From: Paenibacillus sp. Soil766 | GTDB taxonomy: Bacteria > Bacillota > Bacilli > Paenibacillales > NBRC-103111 | DNA length: 64,000 nt | Assembly: GCF_001428105.1 (NCBI RefSeq) | Contig: NZ_LMSJ01000003.1 | Span: 85,462-149,461 of the forward strand | Direction: 5' to 3' | In this document: positions 8,147 to 16,083 of the stretch, piece after piece | Numbering within the stretch: position 1 is the first letter of the stretch | How the letters are laid out: each line of letters starts with the position of its first letter | Notes under the pieces: generated by a model | The model's input: the letters and a program-made list of their open reading frames with translations, nothing else | Databases searched by the model: none | Told to the model about the DNA's origin: nothing | Translations under genes and position numbers: made by a program

Positions 8147-8923
8147 TTAAATGCCTGAACTATCTATTAATTCTAGCTCTTCGATTTTCTCGAATTCACT
8201 TAGCACCTTAAGCCGCAGCTCCTGAAAAGACGTCGTCGTCTTCTTTCTCGGAATCGGCAGATCGATGGGCACAATGTTCCTTATGGCACCAGGCCGCGGT
8301 TTGAGGATCACGACACGATTTGCTAAGTAGATCGCTTCATCAATATCATGCGTGACGAAAATCATCGTTGTTTTATTCTTTTGCCAAATATCAATCAACA
8401 CTTCCTGCAAGTGCGTTCGCGTAAAAGCATCCAGAGCACCGAACGGCTCGTCAAGCAGCAGCACCTTCGGATTACGGAGTAAGGCTCTTGCTATGGCGAC
8501 ACGCTGAGCCATTCCACCTGAAAGCTCTTTCGGGAACGACTTCTGAAAGCCTTCCAGGCGAACGAGCTTAATCAGTTCGTCTACTTTTTTGCGCACTTCA
8601 GGGTCTCTCAGCGAAAGGTCAGCGGCAATATTCTTCTCGACATTCAACCACGGAAACAGCCTTGGCTCTTGGAAAATAAAGCCCTTGTCAATGCCTGGTC
8701 CTTGTATCACCTGACCGCCAAGTTGAACTTCGCCGGTATGCACAAGATCCAGTCCAGCGATGATCTTGAGCAGCGTGCTTTTGCCGCAGCCGCTGGGACC
8801 TATGACTGTAATAAATTCCCCCTCTTTCACTTGCAGCTGAATATTGTGCAAGGCTTGAACAGACCCTTTGCTAGACTGAAAAGTTTTGTTCACATGCTCG
8901 AGTTTCAACAACGGTTGGCTCAT
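8147..8923 (-). CDS. SsuB-type ABC transporter ATPase
   Basis: I start at the ATG with GAGGAG nine bases upstream, giving 258 residues; a frame extension to 8959 would read through the leader terminator. Walker A is GPSGCGKST (residues 42-50), the Q-loop is in [12 protein letters not shown], the signature is [16 protein letters not shown], Walker B is [12 protein letters not shown] and the switch His is in FVTHD. These are the marks of nitrate/sulfonate/taurine family ATPases, including the GALDAFTR sequence after Walker B. It is the first gene of its operon, with both permeases following. Expression is likely controlled through the leader terminator 25 bases upstream. Confidence 0.9.
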   Translation of the reverse strand: MSQPLLKLEHVNKTFQSSKGSVQALHNIQLQVKEGEFITVIGPSGCGKSTLLKIIAGLDLVHTGEVQLGGQVIQGPGIDKGFIFQEPRLFPWLNVEKNIAADLSLRDPEVRKKVDELIKLVRLEGFQKSFPKELSGGMAQRVAIARALLRNPKVLLLDEPFGALDAFTRTHLQEVLIDIWQKNKTTMIFVTHDIDEAIYLANRVVILKPRPGAIRNIVPIDLPIPRKKTTTSFQELRLKVLSEFEKIEELELIDSSGI

Positions 8924-8942
8924 CCCATTCAACTCCTCTTTT

Positions 8943-8997
8943 AAAATAAAAAAAGACACTCCTCTCCCAAAAGAGAATAGCGTCTCCGTTCAAACGG
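8943..8997 (-). promoter_or_regulatory. Leader element: CCGT-N4-ACGG mini-hairpin abutting an intrinsic terminator (ATPase gene)
   Basis: On the minus strand CCGT-TTGA-ACGG (8986-8997) is followed by a long stem (AGACGCT..TTCTC / GAGAG..AGTGTCT, with wobble pairs and one mismatch) and a T run at 8943-8954. It lies between a likely -10 box and the ATPase start, so it is a leader terminator. It matches the layout of the element at 6262-6308. Confidence 0.65.
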
Positions 8998-9049
8998 TGG
9001 TCACATTTCTAGAGTACCACTCTGGATGAAACTTCGTCAATCATAATTT

Positions 9050-9080
9050 ATTATATTCCTATAAGTTTTATCGGATTTAG
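9050..9080 (-). promoter_or_regulatory. Putative promoter and inverted-repeat operator of the ABC transporter unit
   Basis: A -10 box TATAAT is seen on the minus strand (9050-9055). Upstream lies an imperfect inverted repeat ATCCGATA-N5-TATAGGAAT that overlaps the -35 region. This arrangement suits a repressor that releases under sulfur limitation, but the regulator is not in the window. Confidence 0.4.
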
Positions 9081-9094
9081 TTTTTTCCTCCTAT

Positions 9095-9943
9095 TTAATG
9101 TCCCGCATGCTCCTCCCGCATCCCCATGACTGGCTTGCCCGTTAAGCATTGCTCGAACATATCAATAATCGCTAGGAAGCGTTCGGCCTCACGGAACACA
9201 TGATCCGCCAACAAAGGATGGATAATGCTCTTGATTTTGCAAGCTTCAATTAAATCGCGGGCTGTCTTTTTGAAATCACGCAGGGCTACGACCGAAACAC
9301 GATTCTGGTCAAGGAACTGATCCAACAGCGGCTCGGTTTGGGATTGCGGCCTCATCCCGCTTAAATCAATAGCTTGGAAGAGCAGCGTATCAAAATCATG
9401 GCTAAAATTCCTTGCTTGTTCCACTAACTGACGTTCGGATGGGTCTAGCAGATGACCAATAAACTTAGCGTGATCCGCCATGATGCGCAAGAAAAATATA
9501 TTTTCATCAATAATCGCGTCGGGTAACGGTTCTAATCGTCCCGTGTTTAATTCGTGTAATCGATTTCGAAAATAGTTAGCTTCACGGCTCGTATGGTCGA
9601 CTAATAACGGAAAGTTGTTACCGCCAGGCAGCTTGCATTGGATGATGAGTCCGAGAACTTTTCTTTTGAACGCCCAAATATGTGCAGCAGCCGAAGAAAC
9701 TTCCGTATTGAATCGTCGAATTTGTTCGGGGTCTGTCAACTCGTTATACGCGTGAGATCGACCCTCGATCCCCTCAAAAATATGGTAATAATGATTCGCT
9801 TCTTGGATCAACGTCGTATCCTCACATCGAAAACCCAGTTTGAGAAACAAGGAATGCTCCTTCATAATACGCGACCAGAACCGGACCTCATCCAATGAAC
9901 GCATCACGAACTCATTTGACAATGCAGGCACTCTCCTCACCAT
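9095..9943 (-). CDS. DUF2935 family protein
   Basis: The 282-residue soluble protein is mostly helical and is built from two similar halves. The first begins VRFWSRIMKEHSLFLKLGF (residues about 20-38) and the second IFFLRIMADHAKFIGHLLD (about 150-168). The repeated FW/FL-x-x-IM-x-E/D-H-x-x-F pattern and later HxxxE pairs (DHTSREANYF, DHVFREAERF) are typical of the DUF2935 family, whose helical bundles resemble ferritin-like metal sites. The biochemical role is unknown. The start has AGGAG six bases upstream. It is a single gene between the sulfur cluster and the iron-sensor gene. Confidence 0.8.
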   Translation of the reverse strand: MVRRVPALSNEFVMRSLDEVRFWSRIMKEHSLFLKLGFRCEDTTLIQEANHYYHIFEGIEGRSHAYNELTDPEQIRRFNTEVSSAAAHIWAFKRKVLGLIIQCKLPGGNNFPLLVDHTSREANYFRNRLHELNTGRLEPLPDAIIDENIFFLRIMADHAKFIGHLLDPSERQLVEQARNFSHDFDTLLFQAIDLSGMRPQSQTEPLLDQFLDQNRVSVVALRDFKKTARDLIEACKIKSIIHPLLADHVFREAERFLAIIDMFEQCLTGKPVMGMREEHAGH

Positions 9944-10043
9944 GATGTTCTCCTATCCCAAGTATAATGAGCAGATGTCATACATATGCTACGTCACTTC
10001 AATTAGGACAACAATGGTGCGAAATTACCTAGTGCATATGCCT

Positions 10044-11627
10044 TCAGGCATGCCATTGCAGCAAGTCATCCAGGATTTGGTTTTGACCGCTAGGTGCCCA
10101 GCTCATACTTATCCAATTCGGAATCACGCGAACCTGATTGTTCTGCACAGCCTTCATCGCATCCCAAGAGGTCCCTTTGAACATATTCGTGTACAGATTA
10201 GCCTCCTCTAGCGAAGTAAGTCGTTTATCAATCAACAGAAAATCCGTATCAAATGTCGGCATGACTTCTACCGCAAACTCCCTGGTCCTCACGTTCAAAG
10301 GAACACAACTACCTGGCTTCAACCCAAGCTCTGTATATAATAAGTGACTTAACGGGTGGTCGACCAAGCCTTGCACGCGAATTTTCTGACTATACAACCG
10401 GATGACGGATACACTTTGGAGACCAACCTTATCCATTAACGCGTCTTTCGTGAATTTCACTCGTAAATCCAGTTGGCTGAACGTTTGTTGCGCTTCTTTT
10501 TCCCGACCAACCAACTCAGCAATCCTCATAAAGTACGCACGCCAATCCATTGAAAAATCTACCATGACCGTTGGTGCAATGAGCTTTAACTGATTATAAA
10601 TCGGAAGATGCCTGTAATCTGCAATGATTAACTCTGGTCGACAGTCACGCAGCTCCGCTAATTGAACTTCTATTCGCCGCTTATTCTCCTCGATGCCTAA
10701 CTCCAAATGCTGATAGCCATTCAATTCATAGGTATCTTCCACCCCAAGGTCTCGCAAACAATCCTGAAACCGAAAACAAGACGCGACAGCTACCTTCAAT
10801 TGTTTCCTTTTGATATACATCGTTGGTGAAATACCAAAGCTATTCTTAAACATTCGGCTAAAATAAAACTCATTCCCGAAACCAACAGCTGATGAAATAT
10901 CCTTGATCGAGGGATCATCTTGTTGTAATAGTTCCTTCGAAGCGTCTATACGAATGTGATTTAAATATTCGACGGGTGACATGTTCTTCGCTTTTTTGAA
11001 GCTTCTTGAGTAGGAAGTTGGCGTCAATCCTGCGATGTCCGACAAGGTTTCTAGTTTGATTTTATGAGAAAAATGCTTGTACATATACGTGATGCTTTGA
11101 TCAATGCCTTTGGAGGCATCCTCAAGCTCAATCGGTTCTAATACTTCCCCCGGCATCTCCTGGATAAGAGTTTGAAATTTGAGCTGTATACTCAGCTCTT
11201 TCACTGACCTGGATCGGCATTCTTCATAAAGCTGCTCTATGCTTTCGAGATGCTGCTTTCCTTGTTTCAACTGCAGCTTGCCCGTCTGAAAAAGGGATGG
11301 ATCGGACGCGGCATTGGCACAATGCCAGCTGCCTTTCTTTTTGGAAAATGTTACACGTCTTATGACTAGGAGGTAGAACTCGATAAAGTCCGATTCCAGC
11401 ATTACTTCAATAGGATTACTTCCAGCTATATAAAAGCTCTGATTCGGCTTGATCGGTATAGCCTGATTATCGATGCAAAGGATGCCTCTGCCTTGTGTTA
11501 CAACAAAGAGCATATCGCCTGGGATATTTTTTTTATGCAGCGTGTTCCGTTTGTGGAAACGACGTTTGCGTATGGATGAGAGCATTAGAAGGGAATATTC
11601 CTGTCCTTGAACCGGCAGCATATGCAA
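10044..11627 (-). CDS. AraC regulator fused to a siderophore-binding domain (Btr-like iron-uptake activator)
   Basis: The 527-residue protein has three parts. Residues 1 to about 150 form a cupin-like sensor region. Residues about 175-275 hold two AraC-type helix-turn-helices (LETLSDIAGLTPTSYSRSFKK; IKDISSAVGFGNEFYFSRMFK, then GISPTMYIKRK). Residues about 278-527 resemble a periplasmic ferric-siderophore binding protein (LGVEDTYELNGYQHLELG, RPELIIADYRH, IAPTVMVDFS) but without signal peptide. In Bacillus subtilis the same domain order is found in Btr, which binds ferric bacillibactin and activates feuABC. The start is a TTG with GGGG seven bases upstream; an ATG two codons in is the alternative. 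A perfect Fur box lies 26 bases upstream. It probably activates the siderophore importer encoded at 13.1-17.1 kb. Confidence 0.85.
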   Translation of the reverse strand: MHMLPVQGQEYSLLMLSSIRKRRFHKRNTLHKKNIPGDMLFVVTQGRGILCIDNQAIPIKPNQSFYIAGSNPIEVMLESDFIEFYLLVIRRVTFSKKKGSWHCANAASDPSLFQTGKLQLKQGKQHLESIEQLYEECRSRSVKELSIQLKFQTLIQEMPGEVLEPIELEDASKGIDQSITYMYKHFSHKIKLETLSDIAGLTPTSYSRSFKKAKNMSPVEYLNHIRIDASKELLQQDDPSIKDISSAVGFGNEFYFSRMFKNSFGISPTMYIKRKQLKVAVASCFRFQDCLRDLGVEDTYELNGYQHLELGIEENKRRIEVQLAELRDCRPELIIADYRHLPIYNQLKLIAPTVMVDFSMDWRAYFMRIAELVGREKEAQQTFSQLDLRVKFTKDALMDKVGLQSVSVIRLYSQKIRVQGLVDHPLSHLLYTELGLKPGSCVPLNVRTREFAVEVMPTFDTDFLLIDKRLTSLEEANLYTNMFKGTSWDAMKAVQNNQVRVIPNWISMSWAPSGQNQILDDLLQWHA

Positions 11628-11652
11628 CTTTAACCCCTTTCATGGTTATCAT

Positions 11653-11667
11653 TGATAATGATTATCA
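11653..11667. promoter_or_regulatory. Fur box (perfect 7-1-7) of the AraC-type iron regulator
   Basis: TGATAATGATTATCA matches the 7-1-7 Fur consensus TGATAAT-N-ATTATCA in every position. It lies just upstream of the AraC fusion gene start. Confidence 0.9.
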
Positions 11668-11999
11668 ATAGGTTCAGTATAAATGGTTTCCATTTATTTG
11701 AAAAGGGGTTAAAAGAGCCTTAGCTAGGCATGTGTTTGGGATTAGCTGTAGAAACTACAGTTATCTTCGTGATTTTGGGAGGACATTTCGAAATAACTGG
11801 AAAAAATGTAGGTTTTGGCTCTTTTGGGTGAAAAAGTGGGAAACAACTACATAAAATCCATCTAACAAAAAAGTGACCCACAGCAACGGGCTGAGGGTCT
11901 AAGTTATATATTTAAAAAGGGGGTCGAGTTCTATTATAGTCCTCTTACATTAATGTCAGATGAATATAATATTTCAATTATATTACAATTTACTTATGA
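11668..11999. other. Intergenic; holds a copy of a dispersed 20-bp repeat
   Basis: No gene is seen in about 330 bases. The far end is downstream of the SDR remnant. At 11845-11865 lies AACTACATAAAATCCATCTA, one of four copies of a short repeat in this window (others at 21583, 34532, 34583). Confidence 0.5.
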
Positions 12000-12506
12000 T
12001 CAAGCTAACGCAGTCGGTCTAACCATAATTTCGCTGATGAGCGTGTCATCGGGTTCATTAATCGCAAACGCGATGGCTCTAGCAATACTGTTGGGAGAAA
12101 TCCCTAAGCCGCTTATTTGATTGGCTATCGCTTGCACTTCCGGGCTCGTAATGCTGTCAAATAGCTCTGTCTTCGTCAGACCTGGAGCAATCAAGGTGGA
12201 TCTAATCCCCGAAGTCACTGACTCTTCTAGACGAAGTCCCTCCGAAATGGCTCTAACAGCAAACTTTGTAGCAGCGTATACAGCAGATGTCGGGGACACT
12301 TGGTACCCGGAAGTTGAGGATAGGTTGATGATATGACCGGACTGCTGCTCTCGCATAGTAGGCAATACCGCGGCGATACCGTGTAAAACGCCCTTGATGT
12401 TCACATCAATCATGTGATCCCATTCGTCTACTCGTAATTCGTTCATCCTGGAGCTTGGCATAACTCCTGCATTGTTCACCAGTACATCAAGCCCACGAAT
12501 CCACTT
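12000..12506 (-). pseudogene. Short-chain dehydrogenase remnant, N-terminus missing
   Basis: The open part reads GLDVLVNNAGVMPSS, then DVNIKGVLHGIAAVLP, HIINLSSTSGYQ, VYAATKFAVRAISEGLR and APGLTKTELF, all typical of classical SDR enzymes, including the catalytic Ser and YxxxK (here YAATK). What is missing is the first 75-80 residues with the TGxxxGIG cofactor-binding motif. An in-frame TGA stands directly before the first conserved segment (KWIRGLDVLV), and no start with ribosome binding site is present. The remnant begins only 24 bases after the nitroreductase stop, so a deletion probably joined the two. A short product from an internal GTG at 12479 would lack cofactor binding. Confidence 0.75.
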
Positions 12507-12530
12507 TCACGATTCACGGGCTATTCGGTG

Positions 12531-13112
12531 CTATTTAGAATCAATAATCGTCAGCATGTCCTCTGCGGACTGCCGCGGCTGTACTTTGGGAATGGAGGCT
12601 GGATACCCGACATGTAGGAGGCCAACAATTTTCTCATCTGCCGCTAAACCAACGACTTGCTGGAATCCCTCTTCATAGTTATAGTTATTCGTTTTCCACA
12701 CGACGCCGAGCCCTTGCTCCCAGGCAGCCAGTTGGAAATTTTGGATGAGGGCGCAGACCGCGCCATAGTCTTCATCCCATTGCTTTTGACGTGAGTCTTC
12801 TTTCAGAATCACAACGAGATGCGCGGGGATCCCCATGAAATCGTTCCACTTAGGCTTCCCGTGTTTTTCTCTCATCTCCTCATCATCATAGGATTGAAGC
12901 ATCGCATCTGCTAATGTCTCGCGTCCCTCTCCTTTATACAAAATGAAACGCCAAGGCTGTCTGTTCCCATGATTAGGTGCCCAAACCGCTACATTCAGTA
13001 ACTCAAGCAGCAATGCGTCCGAGACGGGATCCTGTTTGAAATCGCGAATGGTTCTTCTTTCTTTAATTAGTGCAGCTACCGTTCCCATTGGTTTAACTTC
13101 GGATAAGCTCAT
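12531..13112 (-). CDS. Nitroreductase-family flavoenzyme in the siderophore operon
   Basis: The 193-residue protein has the nitroreductase signature RRTIRDFKQDPV (residues about 19-30), then WAPNHGNRQPWRFILY, and QNFQLAAWEQGLGVVWKTN, GLLHVGYPA near the C-terminus, as in YdjA/YfhC-type enzymes. It should bind FMN and use NAD(P)H. Its ATG has GAGGAGG nine bases upstream, and it overlaps the end of the ATPase gene by 20 bases, so it is the last gene of the siderophore import operon. The position suggests a role in reductive iron release from the imported siderophore or in flavin reduction; this is inference. Confidence 0.85.
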   Translation of the reverse strand: MSLSEVKPMGTVAALIKERRTIRDFKQDPVSDALLLELLNVAVWAPNHGNRQPWRFILYKGEGRETLADAMLQSYDDEEMREKHGKPKWNDFMGIPAHLVVILKEDSRQKQWDEDYGAVCALIQNFQLAAWEQGLGVVWKTNNYNYEEGFQQVVGLAADEKIVGLLHVGYPASIPKVQPRQSAEDMLTIIDSK

Positions 13113-13950
13113 ATTCCACTTCCTCCTCTATTTTCTTAGGTATGGTCTTGTCGGATTTCCGGCCTTTCCCTTTCGGAATACACATCGGTGTACCGAAGAA
13201 CGGATCCCCGATAATTTCACATTCCATTCCGAATACATGCCGAACAAGCTCTGAATTAATGACATCCTCTGGCTTCCCTTGGGCAAAGACGGACTTATTT
13301 TTGATCGCCACAAGATGATGGGCATATCGACATGCGAGATTGAGATCATGGAGAACCATCACAATCGTGCGTTGTTCACGTTCATTCAGTTCAAACAACA
13401 GATCCAAAATATCCACTTGGTGAGCCATATCCAAATACGTTGTAGGTTCATCTAATAAGATGGTTTGGGTCCCTTGCGCAAGAGTCATCGCGATCCACGC
13501 CCGCTGACGCTGTCCGCCGGATAAGGAATCCACCGCGGTTTCAGCCAATTCGGTTGTTTTGGTAACCGCTAAAGCCTCATTCACACATCGCTCATCTTCT
13601 TCTGACCACGACTTCAACCAATTCTGGTATGGGTACCGGCCTTGTTTCACCAACTGAAAGACCGTTAACCCTTCCGGGGCAATCGGGCCTTGCGGTAAGA
13701 TGGATAAGCGCTTCGCGATTTCCTTGGTTGGAATTTCTGCGATATGCTTACCATCCAGAATGATTTCGCCATGGGCAGGCTTCAATAAGCGAGCCATCGC
13801 ACGCAGGAGTGTTGATTTCCCACAGCCATTAGAACCGATCAGTACCGTAATCTTCCCTTTGGGAATAGATAGATTTAGCCCCTCGATGATATTTTCGTTG
13901 CCATAGGTCAAATTGAGATTTCTGGTCTCTAAGGTTGGCACACTCTTCAC
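13093..13950 (-). CDS. Iron-siderophore ABC transporter ATPase (FecE/FhuC type)
   Basis: In 285 residues the protein shows Walker A GSNGCGKST (about 38-46), LSILPQGPIAPEGLTVFQLVKQGRYPYQ with the Q-loop and the GRYP sequence typical of siderophore ATPases, signature LSGGQRQRAWIAMTLAQ, Walker B ILLDEPTTYLD and switch His in VLHDLNLACRYA. It energises the two FecCD permeases encoded upstream. The C-terminus has an extra lysine-rich tail of about 25 residues. It follows the second permease by 2 bases and overlaps the nitroreductase start. Confidence 0.92.
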   Translation of the reverse strand: MKSVPTLETRNLNLTYGNENIIEGLNLSIPKGKITVLIGSNGCGKSTLLRAMARLLKPAHGEIILDGKHIAEIPTKEIAKRLSILPQGPIAPEGLTVFQLVKQGRYPYQNWLKSWSEEDERCVNEALAVTKTTELAETAVDSLSGGQRQRAWIAMTLAQGTQTILLDEPTTYLDMAHQVDILDLLFELNEREQRTIVMVLHDLNLACRYAHHLVAIKNKSVFAQGKPEDVINSELVRHVFGMECEIIGDPFFGTPMCIPKGKGRKSDKTIPKKIEEEVEYELIRS

Positions 13951-13952
13951 TC

Positions 13953-14996
13953 CTATCTTGAATTTCGCTTGGTGTATAGCAAATAGATGAAAAAGGGTGC
14001 CCCTACGGCTGCCGTAAATACACCAACTGGCACATCGAGCGGTAGGAAGAACGTTCTTCCCGCTAGATCAGCCAACATCACGACTGCGCCTCCAAGCAGT
14101 GCCGAGACGGGTAAAAGGCTATCAAAGCTTGAGCCTACCCATTTGCGTGCCATATGAGGTGCGATTAAGCCAATGAATCCGATCGCGCCAGCTACGGAAA
14201 CAGCTGAACCCGCTAACGCCACGCTGATGAGCAGCAATAACAAGCGGTTGATCTCCACTGCGCTTCCCGCGCTTGCGGCCACATCATCCCCGAGCTGTCC
14301 AATATTGACATGGCGTGCTAATAGAAATGCAAGTGGAATCAAGATGACCGTCCATGGCAGTACCGTCATCACATTTTCCCAATTTGCCGCATAAACCGAT
14401 CCTGTCAGCCATAGGTAGGCTGTACCGGGATCGTTCTTCGGACTAAAAACAATCATCATCGTCGTCCCAGCGGACATGAGCGAGGACATCCCAATGCCGA
14501 CCAGAATGAGGCGGATGGGTGTGACCCCTTTTTTCCAAGCCAACATATACAGAATGACAGAAACAACAGCAGCACCGAGCATAGCCGATACCGGCAGCCA
14601 CCGAATGCTGATCATGCCATTGAAGTACGTGAGAAATGTCACCGCAGCCACCGAAGCTCCACCGGTTACACCCATCATATCGGGGGAAGCCAACGGATTT
14701 CGAATGATCCCCTCCATGATCGCACCTGCCGCAGCCAGCGCAGCGCCAACTAACATGGAAATGATAATTCGCGGAAGGCGCAGCTTTTGTACTACCATTG
14801 CGTGATCGTCCGCACCAATGCCTATTATGCTTTTGACAACATCAATCGGAGATATGTACATTTCCCCCATGCCCGTGCTTACAATCGCAATGGCTACGCA
14901 AACCACAAGTAACAACAGGGATATCTTTAACGCTTTTTTTTCGACTAAAAAAGAAATCTCACCGCGCCGCCATCGAACCGGAACATGACCCTTCAT
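13953..14996 (-). CDS. FecCD-family siderophore permease (second subunit)
   Basis: The product has 347 residues and nine to ten predicted spans. Family landmarks are LRLPRIIISMLVGAALAAAGAIMEGIIRNPLASPDMMGVTGGA near residue 80-125 and, toward the C-terminus, GAIGFIGLIAPHMARKWVGS and LPLDVPVGVFTAAVGAPFFIYLL. These define the BtuCD/FecCD family. Its start overlaps the stop of the preceding permease by 4 bases, so the two subunits are co-translated and should form a heterodimer. Confidence 0.92.
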   Translation of the reverse strand: MKGHVPVRWRRGEISFLVEKKALKISLLLLVVCVAIAIVSTGMGEMYISPIDVVKSIIGIGADDHAMVVQKLRLPRIIISMLVGAALAAAGAIMEGIIRNPLASPDMMGVTGGASVAAVTFLTYFNGMISIRWLPVSAMLGAAVVSVILYMLAWKKGVTPIRLILVGIGMSSLMSAGTTMMIVFSPKNDPGTAYLWLTGSVYAANWENVMTVLPWTVILIPLAFLLARHVNIGQLGDDVAASAGSAVEINRLLLLLISVALAGSAVSVAGAIGFIGLIAPHMARKWVGSSFDSLLPVSALLGGAVVMLADLAGRTFFLPLDVPVGVFTAAVGAPFFIYLLYTKRNSR

Positions 14997-16003
14997 GATT
15001 TGATAAGCCCCCTTCGTGCAATATAAATAAAGAACGGGGCACCAATTATGGCCGTCATCACGCCGACTGGCATTTCCTCAGGAATCATAATAAATCTTGC
15101 AGCTAAATCCGCCAGTATGAGCAGAATTGCTCCCAGAACGGCACAATAAGGAATGACCCAGCGATGATCGCCACCGATGAAAAACCGAGAGACATGCGGA
15201 ATAACAATGCCAATGAATCCGATTGGACCCGCGACCGACACGGAGCAGCCCGCAAGCACGACAATGAGCAAACCTGCGACTGATTTGACCCAAATCGTCT
15301 TTTGACCCAACCCTTTGGCCGTATCCTCACCCATGAGAAGTAAATTCATATCTCGCGCGATGAACCAAGCAGCTACCCAGCATATGGCCATGAAAGGAAT
15401 TACTGTAATTAGCATATCCGGAGATCTTCCCGCAATGGTACCTGTCAACCAGAACAGCACCGTGCTTAGCCCCTGTTGGTTCAGCACCAAGATGCCTTGT
15501 GTGAATGAAGAGAACAGAGCTGTCATAGCTGCGCCTGCGAGCACAATTTTGAGTGGGGTCAGTCCATCTCGGCCAAAAGAGCCCAAAATATACACGGATA
15601 AGGCACCGACCGCCGCTCCGATAAAAGAGATCCACATCAAGGCTTGCATCGATGAAATCGATAACGCAACCGCTGCAAGAACAACGAATAACGTTGCTCC
15701 TGCATTGACCCCGAGCACACTCGGCGAAGCCAGCGGATTACGTGTTAGCGTCTGCATCAACGTACCTGCGATCGCTAAGCTTGCGCCAATGGCAGCGGCA
15801 ATGCAGGCCCTAGGCACACGCGTTGTGCGAAGAATGATTTGATCGTTGATATTCTCGTCGTAATGAAAGATGGAGGCCCATGCCGTATGCCAATCAAACT
15901 GCGTCGCACCGAACAGAATGCTGGAAGCAAAACTTCCAAGCAGGATAAGTACCAGTGCTAACAGACCGGCGGTTTTCCATAAGCTCGTATTCATAAGGTT
16001 CAT
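14993..16003 (-). CDS. FecCD-family siderophore permease (first subunit)
   Basis: The 336-residue membrane protein contains RTTRVPRACIAAAIGASLAIAGTLMQTLTRNPLASPSVLGVNAGA, then GPIGFIGIVIPHVSRFFIGG and IPEEMPVGVMTAIIGAPFFIYIARR. It is the partner of the next gene. GGAG lies nine bases before the ATG. An 80-base gap with a hairpin separates it from the binding-protein gene. Confidence 0.92.
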   Translation of the reverse strand: MNLMNTSLWKTAGLLALVLILLGSFASSILFGATQFDWHTAWASIFHYDENINDQIILRTTRVPRACIAAAIGASLAIAGTLMQTLTRNPLASPSVLGVNAGATLFVVLAAVALSISSMQALMWISFIGAAVGALSVYILGSFGRDGLTPLKIVLAGAAMTALFSSFTQGILVLNQQGLSTVLFWLTGTIAGRSPDMLITVIPFMAICWVAAWFIARDMNLLLMGEDTAKGLGQKTIWVKSVAGLLIVVLAGCSVSVAGPIGFIGIVIPHVSRFFIGGDHRWVIPYCAVLGAILLILADLAARFIMIPEEMPVGVMTAIIGAPFFIYIARRGLIKS

Positions 16004-16048
16004 GATGACAATCTCCTTGGAACAAATTAATGCTTATATTTCAACAAA

Positions 16049-16071
16049 GGAATGAACATGACGTTCATCCC
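16049..16071 (-). terminator. Intercistronic hairpin between binding protein and permease genes
   Basis: GGGATGAAC-GTCAT-GTTCATTCC on the minus strand forms a nine-pair stem with one wobble, followed by TTTGTTG. The T tract is weak, so it may attenuate rather than stop transcription and keep the binding protein in excess over the permeases. Confidence 0.45.
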
Positions 16072-16083
16072 TGAGTGTTTTAA

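Noticed and set aside
8943..9030. T-box riboswitch before the ABC transporter ATPase
   Set aside because: GAGTGGTAC recalls part of the T-box sequence, but it forms its own small hairpin, the leader is too short for a specifier stem, and the second leader (6262-6308) lacks it.
12000..12479. Functional short SDR starting at GTG 12479
   Set aside because: It would begin at the NNAG motif and lack the cofactor-binding domain; no ribosome binding site.
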